This document shows, piece after piece, positions 53,071-60,821 of a stretch of DNA of 60,859 nt. The notes below the pieces were generated by a model that was not told the DNA's origin, did not search any database, and saw nothing but the letters and a program-made list of their open reading frames with translations. Numbering within the stretch: the stretch's first letter is position 1; the number at the start of each line of letters is the position of its first letter. This DNA comes from Geobacter sp. (GTDB lineage Bacteria; Desulfobacterota; Desulfuromonadia; Geobacterales; Geobacteraceae): contig DNJC01000096.1 in NCBI GenBank assembly GCA_003490025.1, positions 1 through 60,859 of the forward strand, read 5' to 3'. Both the position numbers and the translations under genes were made by a program.

Positions 53071-53221
53071 GGGCGAATGTTTATTCGCACCTACAGATCG
53101 GCGGCAGCGGCGAAGCTGGGCGAATGTTTATTCGCCCCTACAGATGGCGTATCCGTGACAGGTTCGGGGGCGGACGCCAATTCTCCCGATCACCCCGTAG
53201 GGGCGAATGATCATTCGCCCC
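53071..53221 (+). repeat. GGGCGAATGNNNATTCGCCCC palindrome family, three copies
   Basis: Copies at 53071-53097 and 53118-53145 are direct repeats of a dyad GGGCGAATGTTTATTCGC with a CTACAGAT tail. The third is the 22-bp perfect palindrome at 53200-53221 with the CTAC arm on the opposite side (GTAG). The gap is otherwise empty. Confidence 0.85.
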
Positions 53222-53326
53222 GGTTCAGATTAGCGACGGTTGCATTCTTGTTTGCCATCGACTGCCGCTCCATGCTATAAACCGCATGTAGTCATTGTCA
53301 TACATTCATTCAAAAGGAGAGCATGC

Positions 53327-53704
53327 ATGTCCACCAGAAAACCCGAAATGACCTTCAAATACGTCTTCACCTATGACTATAACCCGATCTACATCAACGG
53401 CGCCCACGGCGGCATCTCCCCCCGCGGCGAGTTGGTGATCAACTTCTACCTCGAGCGCCAGCCGCTTCCCAACGCCATCAGCCACGAGATCACCCCTGCC
53501 GGCTCCATCGGTCCGGAAACCTCCGTCGACCCGTCCGATCTCGGCCGCAGCCTGGTGCGCCAGGTCATCAACGGCGTCGTGGTGAACTACCAGACCGCCC
53601 GCGAACTCCACTACTGGCTCGGCGAAAAGCTGAAGGAAATGGAAGCTCTCGAGCAGGCGCGTCAGGCGATGGCCGCCGAGGCCGGCTCGCAGGTCTCCCA
53701 CTAG
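53327..53704 (+). CDS. Conserved small hypothetical protein (DUF3467-like)
   Basis: A 125-residue soluble protein with no signal peptide. It begins with a beta-rich half that includes FTYDYNPIYINGAHGGISPR and GELVINFYLER, and ends in a helical half with VVVNYQTARELHYWLGEKLKE. The pattern of a short beta segment followed by a region marking tail helices loosely recalls DUF3467. The ATG at 53327 has AAAGGAG upstream and is in frame, whereas the ATG at 53323 is not. A terminator follows. The function is unknown. Confidence 0.72.
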   Translation: MSTRKPEMTFKYVFTYDYNPIYINGAHGGISPRGELVINFYLERQPLPNAISHEITPAGSIGPETSVDPSDLGRSLVRQVINGVVVNYQTARELHYWLGEKLKEMEALEQARQAMAAEAGSQVSH

Positions 53705-53740
53705 GCTGCCGCGAGGCACCCGTTGCGCCACCCTTAACCA

Positions 53741-53786
53741 AGAGGGGCGGTTTCCCCTGTGGGATTTCCGCCCCTATCTTTTTGCA
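53741..53786 (+). terminator. Terminator after the DUF3467-like gene
   Basis: GAGGGGCGG / CCGCCCCT stem with a long loop containing a further TTTCCC/GGGATTT pairing, ending in CTTTTT. Confidence 0.8.
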
Positions 53787-53795
53787 GAGGAACAA

Positions 53796-54995
53796 ATGTC
53801 GCGAGCATGCGTGGTAGGGTCCGAATCCGTCCGGATGATAGAGCTGGGGCACCCCTGGATCATCGCCGACGCCTACACCAGGAAGTGGCCCTGCGGCGAG
53901 GCGGGCGATCTGCTGGAGCTGACCGACGCCTCGGGGCGTTTTCTCGCCACCGCTCTTTTCGACCCCAAGGACCGGATCGTCGCCAGGGTGTTGTCCCGCG
54001 AGCGGATGCGGCTCGATCTCGGCTGGGTCAAGAGGCGCCTGGAGCGGGCGGTCATGCTCAGGAAGCAGCATGTGGATCTCGAGGACAGTAACGCCTATCG
54101 GCTGGTGAACGGGGAGGGGGACGATCTTCCCGGGCTCACGGTCGACCGCTACGGCGACTTCCTCATGGTGCAGGTTTACTGCGCCGGCTGGCGCAGGTAC
54201 ATCAAGCTCGTGACGCAGGCGCTCGACGAACTCCTTGCGCCGGCGGGGATCTACGAGAAGGGGCGTCCGCAAAACACGAGGGAACTCGAGTCCGAAGGAG
54301 ACGCCAAGAAGTACGGTCACCTGCTCTCCGGGACACGCGCACCCGAGCCGCTGGTGGTGCAGGAAAACGGGCTCAACTTCCAGGTGAGCCTGGAGATGGG
54401 GCTCAACACCGGGCTCTTCCTGGACCAGCGCAAGAACCGGCGCGACCTGATGCGGCGGGTCAAGGGAAAGCGTTTTCTGAACCTCTTTTCCTACACCGGG
54501 GCCTTCTCGGTCGCGGCCGCCGCTGCCGGGGCCAGCCTGGCCACCAGCGTCGACGCCTCGCCGGGATACATGGAGCAGGCCCGCAACAACTTCAGCCTGA
54601 ACCGGCTCAACCCGAAGCGGCACGAATTCCTGGTGGGGGACTGCCTTGCGGTGCTGGATGACATGGCGCGGCAAGGCAAGTGCTACGACGTGATCCTGAT
54701 GGATCCCCCTTCGTTCTCCACCACCTCGAAAAGCCGCTTCACCACGCGGGGCGGAACGTCCGACCTCGTGGCCGCGGCGCTGAAGATTCTCAAGACCGGG
54801 GGGGTGCTGATCGCTTCCTCGAACCACCAGAAGGTCGACCTGGCGGAGTACCTGAAGGAGATGCGGCGCGGCGCGTTGCAGGCCGAAACCATGCTCCAGG
54901 TCATCTCGATCTGCGGCCAGCCGGAAGACTTCCCTTACCCCGTGACTTTTCCTGAAGGGCGCTACCTGAAGTACGCGATCTGCGTGAAAGGGTGA
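53796..54995 (+). CDS. RlmI-type class I rRNA (cytosine-5) methyltransferase
   Basis: A 399-residue RNA methyltransferase. An N-terminal PUA-like RNA-binding part (about 1-80, with GHPWIIADAYTRKW) is joined to a linker with the family's LVNGEGDDLPGLTVDRYGDF. The SAM-binding domain (about 180-399) has FLNLFSYTGAFSVAAAAAG (motif I) and the catalytic VILMDPPSFSTTSKS motif. The layout matches RlmI (m5C1962 of 23S rRNA in E. coli) rather than RlmKL. The ATG follows GCAGAGG. It appears monocistronic and is followed by an inverted-repeat element. Confidence 0.93.
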   Translation: MSRACVVGSESVRMIELGHPWIIADAYTRKWPCGEAGDLLELTDASGRFLATALFDPKDRIVARVLSRERMRLDLGWVKRRLERAVMLRKQHVDLEDSNAYRLVNGEGDDLPGLTVDRYGDFLMVQVYCAGWRRYIKLVTQALDELLAPAGIYEKGRPQNTRELESEGDAKKYGHLLSGTRAPEPLVVQENGLNFQVSLEMGLNTGLFLDQRKNRRDLMRRVKGKRFLNLFSYTGAFSVAAAAAGASLATSVDASPGYMEQARNNFSLNRLNPKRHEFLVGDCLAVLDDMARQGKCYDVILMDPPSFSTTSKSRFTTRGGTSDLVAAALKILKTGGVLIASSNHQKVDLAEYLKEMRRGALQAETMLQVISICGQPEDFPYPVTFPEGRYLKYAICVKG

Positions 54996-55044
54996 GAGTC
55001 GAAGGGGGCCGGCAGGCACGCGGCCGGAATCCGGAAAACGGAAA

Positions 55045-55171
55045 CCATTGGCCACGGAGAACTTCTGAGAAAATCGGAGGAAGGCTCAAGGTCTTGAGTT
55101 TAAAGCCTTCTTGTGCCCCTGTTTTCCTCGGTTTTCCTCGGATTGCCTCGGATTTTCTCCGTGGCTAACGG
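55045..55171 (+). repeat. Inverted-repeat element downstream of the RlmI-type gene
   Basis: The ends CCATTGGCCACGGAGAA and its relative (ending TTCTCCGTGGCTAACGG) are inverted, with imperfect matching AAAATCGGAGG / CCTCGGATTTT inside. The centre holds an AAGGCTCAAG-GT-CTTGAG...AGCCTT hairpin (55081-55109) and three TTTTCCTCGG-like direct repeats. Confidence 0.65.
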
Positions 55172-55205
55172 TTTTAGGTTTTTTGATGGCGCTGCGAGCG
55201 GCAGA

Positions 55206-55616
55206 TCACTGCACTCCGCAGCCGTGGAGGTGCTTGGTGTAGCGCTTGTCGGTCAGCTCGATGTGGTTCAGTACCCAACTGGAAAGAAAGGTCAGCAGCT
55301 CCAGTGCCAGGCCGGGGCGCTTGGAGTGCAGTCTCTCCTTGAAGGCGAACGCCTTCGCTATGAACCTCTGGTGCTCCAGCTCGTGCAGGGCCATCTCGGG
55401 GTACTTGTGCTTCCTGAGCAGCTCTTCCTCCGTGGCGAAGTGTGACTGGGCGTAGTTGAACAGGTTGGTCAGGATATCCTCGAGCATGTCGGCCGCCTCG
55501 TCTTTTCTGATGGCCTCGTCGAGTTCACCCATGATCTGGATCAGCTTGCTGTGCTGTTCGTCGATTTTGGCGATGCCCACGCTGAGATCTTTGGACCACT
55601 GAATCGTTTCCATCAT
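55206..55616 (-). CDS. Bacteriohemerythrin
   Basis: A small non-heme diiron O2-binding protein of 136 residues. The conserved ligand set is visible: His22 in KIDEQHSKL, the HFATEEELLRKHKYP helix with His and Glu ligands, HELEHQRF, and HIELTDKRY near the C-terminus, for seven predicted iron ligands. No membrane domain or signaling partner is fused. The role is likely O2 storage, delivery or sensing in a microaerobic or anaerobic organism. The adjacent ATGs at 55616 and 55613 both follow GGGAGAG. The upstream frame to 55712 is not supported. The neighbouring plus-strand gene starts 147 bases away. Confidence 0.92.
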   Translation of the reverse strand: MMETIQWSKDLSVGIAKIDEQHSKLIQIMGELDEAIRKDEAADMLEDILTNLFNYAQSHFATEEELLRKHKYPEMALHELEHQRFIAKAFAFKERLHSKRPGLALELLTFLSSWVLNHIELTDKRYTKHLHGCGVQ

Positions 55617-55762
55617 TTCTCTCCCTTTCCCGTTACGCCTGCCGACCTGGTCGCCGAACCGGCATGCGCCGGCTTCCTTCCGGCGGATGGCGGCCATAGG
55701 TGCCTTTACCAAGCTGGTCCGTGCCGTTTTACGGTTGTTGTCAGTTGCTGGAGATTCCCGCC

Positions 55763-56359
55763 ATGCCGCACACGGAAAAGCGTGAGATGCAAGTAGCGTG
55801 TCAACAGGTACTCCTTCCCGATGCCTCCGTTTACTCGGTGCAGTGGATCGATCTACCGGCGTCCGTCTCAGCGCGCGTCACTTGGTCCCTGCTCCTTGAG
55901 CACTACTTCCGGGTGATCCGGAACCGCACCTTGGGGCTGGTGCGCCCCACCGTGACGACGGATGGGGTCCGGTTCCGGCTCCTCGGGACCCGCCTCGCAC
56001 TCCTTGCCTTCCGGCCGGCGCGATTCGAGGTCGACCAGGGAGGGGAGTCGGTGCACCTTCGCATCTGCGGCGGCATCCTGGTACAGGCCGGGGAGTGCGA
56101 TCGCGGCATGTTCTCCCTGGCAGCCGCCCCCTGCGACCAAGGCGTGCGCGTCACCGTCCAGCTTTCCGACTACTGTCCGCTGCTCCTCGGCAGCAGGACG
56201 CCATCCGGATTGCGGAGGTTTTTGTACGGGTCGACCCAGTCGTACATCCACAAGGTGGTGACGGTCGGGTACCTCTCATCCCTTTGTCTGAAACTGACAG
56301 GAGCAAGGCCGCGGGCCGGGGTGGTCAAGGTGCAGGTGCGCGATGGGAGAGATATCTGA
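55763..56359 (+). CDS. Conserved hypothetical protein, beta-rich
   Basis: A 198-residue soluble protein rich in beta-strand patterns (GVRFRLLGTRLALLAFRPARF, VHLRICGGILVQAG, VRVTVQLSDYCPLLL). The first 70 residues are helical (LLLEHYFRVIRNRTLG). No signal peptide or transmembrane helix is evident, and no family is recognised. The ATG at 55763 has GGAG about ten bases upstream; the ATG at 55790 (MQVACQQ) is possible. It lies next to bacteriohemerythrin but in the opposite direction, and no functional link is visible. Confidence 0.62.
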   Translation: MPHTEKREMQVACQQVLLPDASVYSVQWIDLPASVSARVTWSLLLEHYFRVIRNRTLGLVRPTVTTDGVRFRLLGTRLALLAFRPARFEVDQGGESVHLRICGGILVQAGECDRGMFSLAAAPCDQGVRVTVQLSDYCPLLLGSRTPSGLRRFLYGSTQSYIHKVVTVGYLSSLCLKLTGARPRAGVVKVQVRDGRDI

Positions 56360-56454
56360 CTTTGCCATACTTTTCGGATGGCAAGCGGTGGACTTGAGCG
56401 AATTTAAGAGGGAGATCTTTTCCGGGAGGAAGGGATCGAGCACGCCGACGGCAT

Positions 56455-56480
56455 TGTAGGAGCGGCAATTCTTGCCGCAA
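56455..56480 (+). repeat. TGTAGGAGCGGC-family repeat, single arm
   Basis: TGTAGGAGCGGCAATTCTTG followed by CCGCAA; a single-arm relative of the palindrome at 15775-15838. Confidence 0.75.
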
Positions 56481-56508
56481 GCCTTTGGCTTTGTCTATTC
56501 TCGTTGGA

Positions 56509-56691
56509 TTACTTGCGGTTTATTTCTTCGTAAAGAGCTATCTGTTCCGCCTGGGACAGCTTCCCGCCACATTTTTTCTTCGCCCTGCACATCCTGCAGC
56601 GATCATCCGAACACCACTGACAGAACGTGCAGTCCTCGCAGGGATGTTTCTTGCAGCCTGCAACGCACTCTTCCGCTGTCTTCTTTTCCAC
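56509..56691 (-). CDS. Small nine-cysteine protein
   Basis: A 60-residue hydrophilic protein with nine cysteines in 33 residues (ECVAGCKKHPCEDCTFCQWC, then SDDRCRMCRAKKKC), in CxxxC, CxxC and CxxCxxC spacings. It is likely to bind zinc or an iron-sulfur cluster. The GTG at 56691 follows GGAGAG with good spacing, whereas the longer frame to 56727 starts inside the terminator hairpin of the upstream deacetylase. No family is recognised. Confidence 0.6.
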   Translation of the reverse strand: MEKKTAEECVAGCKKHPCEDCTFCQWCSDDRCRMCRAKKKCGGKLSQAEQIALYEEINRK

Positions 56692-56708
56692 AGGCGGCTC
56701 TCCGGGTG

Positions 56709-56741
56709 AAAAAACAGTCCCCCTCATGGCGAGGGGGACTG
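56709..56741 (-). terminator. Terminator of the polysaccharide deacetylase gene
   Basis: On the minus strand an 11-bp perfect stem (CAGTCCCCCTC / GAGGGGGACTG) with a five-base loop is followed by TTTTTTC. Confidence 0.88.
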
Positions 56742-56764
56742 CGTTTAGTCAAAGTTTCCGGCGC

Positions 56765-57586
56765 CTAATAAACAACGTTCCTCTTAGGAGCCTTCCCTTC
56801 CACTATCTGGGCGAATGCCTTCCCCTGGTCGGAGTTGATCAGGAGGTAGCGCGGCAGCCTCATGACCTGGTCCCTCGGGTTCGCATGGTGCGCCTCGATG
56901 GTGAAAGTCGCTACGTATCCTGCATCAGTCGCCTTCTTCATCAGGTAGTCGTCGTAGATGCCAAACGGCCAGGCCAGCATGTCCACCTTGGTCCCCAGCT
57001 GCGACTCCAGGCGGTCCTTCGACTTCTTCAGCTGCACCTGCACGAATTTCTCGAACTCCGGCGGGGTCATCTTCTTCTTGTCGCGCTTGAAGTTCGGGTG
57101 CCAGAAGGTATGGGACTGGATGTCGAAACCGTTTTTCTGCAGGGTCCTCAACTGGTCCCAGGTCATGGCGTACTTCGCGTTGGAGATGGCGGAAGGGTAG
57201 ACGAACACGGTAACCGGCACGTTGTACTTCTTGGCCAGCGGGAGCATGTCGGAGTAGACCGACTTGTGGGCGTCGTCCTCCACGATGACGACCGATTTCG
57301 GGGCGGGAGCGGGACCCTTCTTGAGGTAGTAGTCGATCAGTTTCCGCAGCGGAATCACGGTGTAGCCGTTTGCCTTCAGGTATTTCAGGTGTTCCTCGAA
57401 GACGCTGGTCTTTATGGTCATGCCGTCGACTACCGCCGGGCCGAAGCGGTGGTACAGCAGTATCGGTACGTTGACATCTTGCGTTACTGCCGGCGGGTTG
57501 GACTTCAGAACAGGGGTAGCGGCCTGTGCGCCGGGGAAGGAAAGTATGATGGCGGCAATAAGCAGGAACAGGATTCGGCACTTCAT
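56765..57586 (-). CDS. Polysaccharide deacetylase (NodB-homology) family protein
   Basis: A 273-residue exported protein with a signal peptide (MKCRILFLLIAAIILSFPGA). The NodB motifs are visible but altered: motif 1 reads VIVEDDAHKS instead of TFDDG, motif 2 HTFWHP keeps the two histidines (HxxxHP), and motif 3 has WPFG. The metal Asp and both His are therefore present, while the flanking residues differ. Family enzymes remove N-acetyl groups from peptidoglycan, chitin or exopolysaccharide. The ATG follows GGAGG on the minus strand. It is a single gene ended by a terminator. Confidence 0.87.
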   Translation of the reverse strand: MKCRILFLLIAAIILSFPGAQAATPVLKSNPPAVTQDVNVPILLYHRFGPAVVDGMTIKTSVFEEHLKYLKANGYTVIPLRKLIDYYLKKGPAPAPKSVVIVEDDAHKSVYSDMLPLAKKYNVPVTVFVYPSAISNAKYAMTWDQLRTLQKNGFDIQSHTFWHPNFKRDKKKMTPPEFEKFVQVQLKKSKDRLESQLGTKVDMLAWPFGIYDDYLMKKATDAGYVATFTIEAHHANPRDQVMRLPRYLLINSDQGKAFAQIVEGKAPKRNVVY

Positions 57587-57869
57587 CTAGATGAAACCTC
57601 CGGGGTACGTTTTTATACCTTCGCAAGGAAGGGCCAAGCAATTTCATACCATAACAGAAACGGGATAAATGTGGAATGGCGAAAAAGCTTCGCTTTTTGG
57701 ATGGTACAATTACTCCCGCAACCAGCCGAGGCGGTAGTGGCATGGTTTAGGCGCAAGGAGCCAGTGGAGTGGAAGACAATTGACAGGCGCTCACGATTTG
57801 GCAGAATTGCTCAGGAATAATCAACGCCGGTTTGAAAGACTATGCTGATAAAACGACTCCGGAGGACCT

Positions 57870-58016
57870 ATGACCAGAGATCAACTGCAGATTTTGGAGA
57901 ACCAACTGGTGGCGAATTGTCAGTACAAGGGGGTACAAGCTACTCTCCACAAACTCCTCGAAAGCCTCTACGAAGGCAAGTCGCTTGAACAGGTACTGGC
58001 AGACATACTGGAATAA
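57870..58016 (+). CDS. 48-residue small acidic helical protein
   Basis: A short ORF with a strong GGAGGA ribosome-binding site four bases upstream of its ATG. The product is 48 residues, largely helical and amphipathic (DQLQILENQLVANCQYKGVQ, then LLESLYEGKSLEQVLADILE). It ends 28 bases before the small barrel protein gene on the same strand, so the two are likely co-transcribed. No family is recognised. The upstream 57587-57869 gap is otherwise empty. Confidence 0.6.
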   Translation: MTRDQLQILENQLVANCQYKGVQATLHKLLESLYEGKSLEQVLADILE

Positions 58017-58044
58017 GCATTGCCCGTGGCCAAGGAGAAACAAC

Positions 58045-58668
58045 ATGAAGAAGTTCCTCATTCTGATTGCACTACTCATGATCCCGGCGGTATCTTCTGC
58101 CGAGCTTTACCGCCAGGGACCGTATTTCGCAGGGTTTGTCGGAGTGACCGTTCCCGAAGACGCCGATGCGTCTGGAGCCTTCCATGACCGTATCCAATTC
58201 GACCCCGGTTTGAATATCGGGGGGGCAGCCGGTTTCGATTTCGGGGCGGCGCGTCTGGAAGGAGAGATTTCCTATAAACAGGGCGAGGTGAATACGGTCA
58301 CCGACAAGGACACCAATACCAGCTACAGAGGGGTGGACGGCAGTATAGACGTCACGGCGTTCATGATGAACATTTTTGTGGATTTGCATGGCCAAATGCC
58401 GATCACTCCCTATTTTGGGGGGGGCGTCGGTCTCGCCGCGATGCACCAAAGCGACACCTACGACTTCAACGGCGGGCTTTTGTATGCGGCAGACGACGCC
58501 ATTGCCTTCGCCTATCAGGTGGGGGCCGGTCTTGAGATCCCTTTGAACCGTCAGCTGTCGTTGGACCTGGCCTACCGGTACTTCGCCACGTCCACGGCTT
58601 CTTTTATCGACGACGACGTGATATTCAGATCCCACAACGCCACTGTGGGGTTACGGTTCAAGTACTAA
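58045..58668 (+). CDS. Small outer-membrane beta-barrel protein
   Basis: A 207-residue exported protein with a signal peptide (MKKFLILIALLMIPAVSSA). The mature part shows the alternating hydrophobic strands of an eight-stranded OmpA/OmpX-like barrel: YFAGFVGVTVPEDA, VTAFMMNIFVDL, ITPYFGGGVGLAAMHQS, LSLDLAYRYFATS and a final strand ending in Tyr-like aromatics (VGLRFKY). The ATG at 58045 after AAGGAG is preferred over the frame from 57985. The terminal phenylalanine-lysine-tyrosine fits a barrel insertion signal. Function is unknown. A terminator follows. Confidence 0.85.
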   Translation: MKKFLILIALLMIPAVSSAELYRQGPYFAGFVGVTVPEDADASGAFHDRIQFDPGLNIGGAAGFDFGAARLEGEISYKQGEVNTVTDKDTNTSYRGVDGSIDVTAFMMNIFVDLHGQMPITPYFGGGVGLAAMHQSDTYDFNGGLLYAADDAIAFAYQVGAGLEIPLNRQLSLDLAYRYFATSTASFIDDDVIFRSHNATVGLRFKY

Positions 58669-58714
58669 TAGGCGCAAAAGCGCAAGCCGGACAATCCGGC
58701 GCCGCAGCAGCTGT

Positions 58715-58768
58715 AAAGGCCAAGTGCAGGCTCGACACACGTATGTCGGGGGCACCTGGCCTTTCTTT
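58715..58768 (+). terminator. Branched terminator after the barrel gene
   Basis: An AAAGGCCA-GTGC / GCAC-TGGCCTTT stem encloses a CGACACACGTATGTCG hairpin and is followed by CTTT. A preceding GCCGG-ACAAT-CCGGC hairpin lies at 58686-58700. Confidence 0.75.
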
Positions 58769-58858
58769 ATCGCCCTTTCCTCCCGGGAAATCGGGCTTAT
58801 ACTTAGTACCTTCAGCGACCGGCAGGGCTCTGGTTGATTCCAGCTAAAGGAGAGGACG

Positions 58859-60115
58859 ATGTCTATTCAGATAGATATGCGGCAGATGGTGCTTCTCATA
58901 GCCGGCTCGATAGGTCTGGTCGGCGTTGATGACGTACTCCACGGACGACGTGTCGCCATCCTTGCCGTCCAATGTGCAGCTAGACTCGGATGGGACCAAG
59001 CCGCACGAAGCCTTCTGCTCGACGCGGGATTGCTGCACGACATCGGCGTCTCCTCAACACGCGTCCATCGAACGCTGGTCAACGAGATGGACTGGGCGGA
59101 GTCGGGGCTTCACTGCGAGAAGGGAAGCTTGCTTCTGAAAAGCTCCAGCCGGCTTGCCCACCTGGCGCCCATCGTTCTTCATCACCACACGCATTGGGAC
59201 GATTTACAGCAGCAGGGCATCGACCCGGACCTGGCTTTGCACGCGAACCTCATCTATCTTGCCGACCGCGTCGATGCCATCGCCAGGCCGTTTTATCCGG
59301 ACGATTCGGTTCTGATGCACGTCGAGGAGATCAGTTCCCGCATCGAGCGGCACCGCGGAACGTTCTTTGCCCCTGAACTCGTCGATGCCTTCATTGAAGC
59401 GGCACGGGCCGAGGCCTTCTGGATGGTACTGGATCCCCAGTGCATTCCGGGCTTTCTGTCTGAGATGGAACTGCAGACCGACGAACAGCGGTTAAGCCTG
59501 GACGAATTGAAGGAACTGGCCCATGTGCTCGCTGAAATTGTGGACGCAAAATCACACTTCACCTCGGAGCATTCCCTCAGCGTCGCTAACCTTACCAGGT
59601 ACATTGCGGGGCACTTCGACATTTCAGGGGAGAGGCTCGACTACCTGCACGTCGCCGCCCTGATGCACGACCTGGGTAAGTTGCAGATCCCGGACGAATT
59701 GCTGGAGAGTACGCAACATCTCGTCCCGTTGGAGCTGGTAAAAATGAAGAGACACAGCTTCGCTACGTACCAGTTGCTGAACGGGGTTACCGGAATGGAG
59801 GAACTTGCCCGCTGGGCATCCCAGCATCACGAGTCTCTGGATGGAAGCGGCTACCCTTTCCGCAGGAGCGCGGAGGAGTTGTCCATTGAATCCAGGATCA
59901 TCAAGGTAGCCGACATCTACCAGGCGCTGGCCCAGGACCGTCCTTATCGCAAGCCGCTTGCCGCACCGGAGATACTATCCCACCTGCGGCAGATCCAGAC
60001 GGAGTCCAAGGTTGACCCCGTTCTGGTCGACTTCGTCGAGCAGAACCTGGATAGCTGTCACTGGGCTGCTACGGGGGGGCGCTCTCTAAGGGGAGAACAT
60101 GTCATCCAGTACTGA
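58859..60115 (+). CDS. Protein with degenerate HD domain followed by HD-GYP domain
   Basis: A 418-residue cytoplasmic protein with two HD-superfamily domains. The N-terminal one (about residues 25-190) keeps LLHDIGVSS and HHHTHWD but has no GYP. The C-terminal one (about 230-410) is a full HD-GYP: ALMHDLGKLQIPDE, HHESLDGSGYPF and VADIYQALAQDRPYR. HD-GYP domains hydrolyse c-di-GMP (or c-GMP-AMP). The first domain may be regulatory or a second active site. No sensor or membrane segment is present. The ATG follows GGAGAGG. Its end overlaps the phosphatase gene by 17 bases, which suggests a linked signalling pair. Confidence 0.9.
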   Translation: MSIQIDMRQMVLLIAGSIGLVGVDDVLHGRRVAILAVQCAARLGWDQAARSLLLDAGLLHDIGVSSTRVHRTLVNEMDWAESGLHCEKGSLLLKSSSRLAHLAPIVLHHHTHWDDLQQQGIDPDLALHANLIYLADRVDAIARPFYPDDSVLMHVEEISSRIERHRGTFFAPELVDAFIEAARAEAFWMVLDPQCIPGFLSEMELQTDEQRLSLDELKELAHVLAEIVDAKSHFTSEHSLSVANLTRYIAGHFDISGERLDYLHVAALMHDLGKLQIPDELLESTQHLVPLELVKMKRHSFATYQLLNGVTGMEELARWASQHHESLDGSGYPFRRSAEELSIESRIIKVADIYQALAQDRPYRKPLAAPEILSHLRQIQTESKVDPVLVDFVEQNLDSCHWAATGGRSLRGEHVIQY

Positions 60116-60821
60116 ACCCTCTGCGACGATTCGTCGCAGCTACGCGGTCGGCGACGTCCACGGCTGTTGCCGGACCTTGGAAAAGATGGTCGAAGAAGCA
60201 CTGCGCCTTGAGAAGAATGACACCCTTTATCTCCTGGGTGACTACATCGACCGCGGGCCGGACAGCAAGGGGGTGCTCGATTACCTGATGCAGTTATCTG
60301 AGACAGGGTTCGACATCCGTCCACTGCTCGGCAACCACGAAGAAATGCTGTTGCAATCAGCCGCGGGAGACGACATGTCGCGGCGGATCTGGTATTTCAA
60401 TGGCGGCTTCAAGACCGTTCAGCAGTTCGGGGTGGACGCGCCGACCGAGATCCCGCCGCGATATCTCGACTTTCTTTGCAAACTCCCCCGCGTCCTCAGC
60501 ACCGACCGTTATGTCCTTGTCCATGCCGGCCTCGATTTCAGCACCCCGGACCCGATCAACGACACCTCCCGAAACGACATGCTCTGGGAGCGGGGGACCT
60601 TTGTCGATACGGGTAGGCTCGGTGGCCGGACCTTGGTCACGGGGCACACCACGAACTCCTTATCCGAGATAGAGAACTCACTTATGACCGGCCACATCAT
60701 GCTCGACAACGGCTGCTGGACGAAATCGGAGACACGCTTCGGCAATCTCGTCGCTCTCGATATGGATGCGAGGCGCCTGATCGTGGTGAAGAATTGCGAC
60801 TCCGCGGCACAACCTGGTTGA
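60099..60821 (+). CDS. Metallophosphoesterase (PPP-type Ser/Thr phosphatase or ApaH-like)
   Basis: A 240-residue calcineurin-like phosphoesterase. The metal motifs are GDVHG (early), GDYIDRGPDS and GNHEEM, followed by VHAGLDF and TGHTT, the full PPP set. Homologues are small bacterial protein phosphatases (PrpA/PrpB type) or diadenosine tetraphosphatases; the substrate is uncertain. The ATG at 60099 has GGGGAGA upstream and lies 17 bases inside the HD-GYP gene. The window ends 38 bases after the stop. Confidence 0.92.
   Translation: MSSSTEPSATIRRSYAVGDVHGCCRTLEKMVEEALRLEKNDTLYLLGDYIDRGPDSKGVLDYLMQLSETGFDIRPLLGNHEEMLLQSAAGDDMSRRIWYFNGGFKTVQQFGVDAPTEIPPRYLDFLCKLPRVLSTDRYVLVHAGLDFSTPDPINDTSRNDMLWERGTFVDTGRLGGRTLVTGHTTNSLSEIENSLMTGHIMLDNGCWTKSETRFGNLVALDMDARRLIVVKNCDSAAQPG

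Noticed and set aside
58669..58768. Riboswitch after the barrel gene (GCAAAAGCGCAAGCC text)
   Set aside because: The text only partly resembles a GEMM core, and the region folds as two plain hairpins with a T run, so it was called a terminator.
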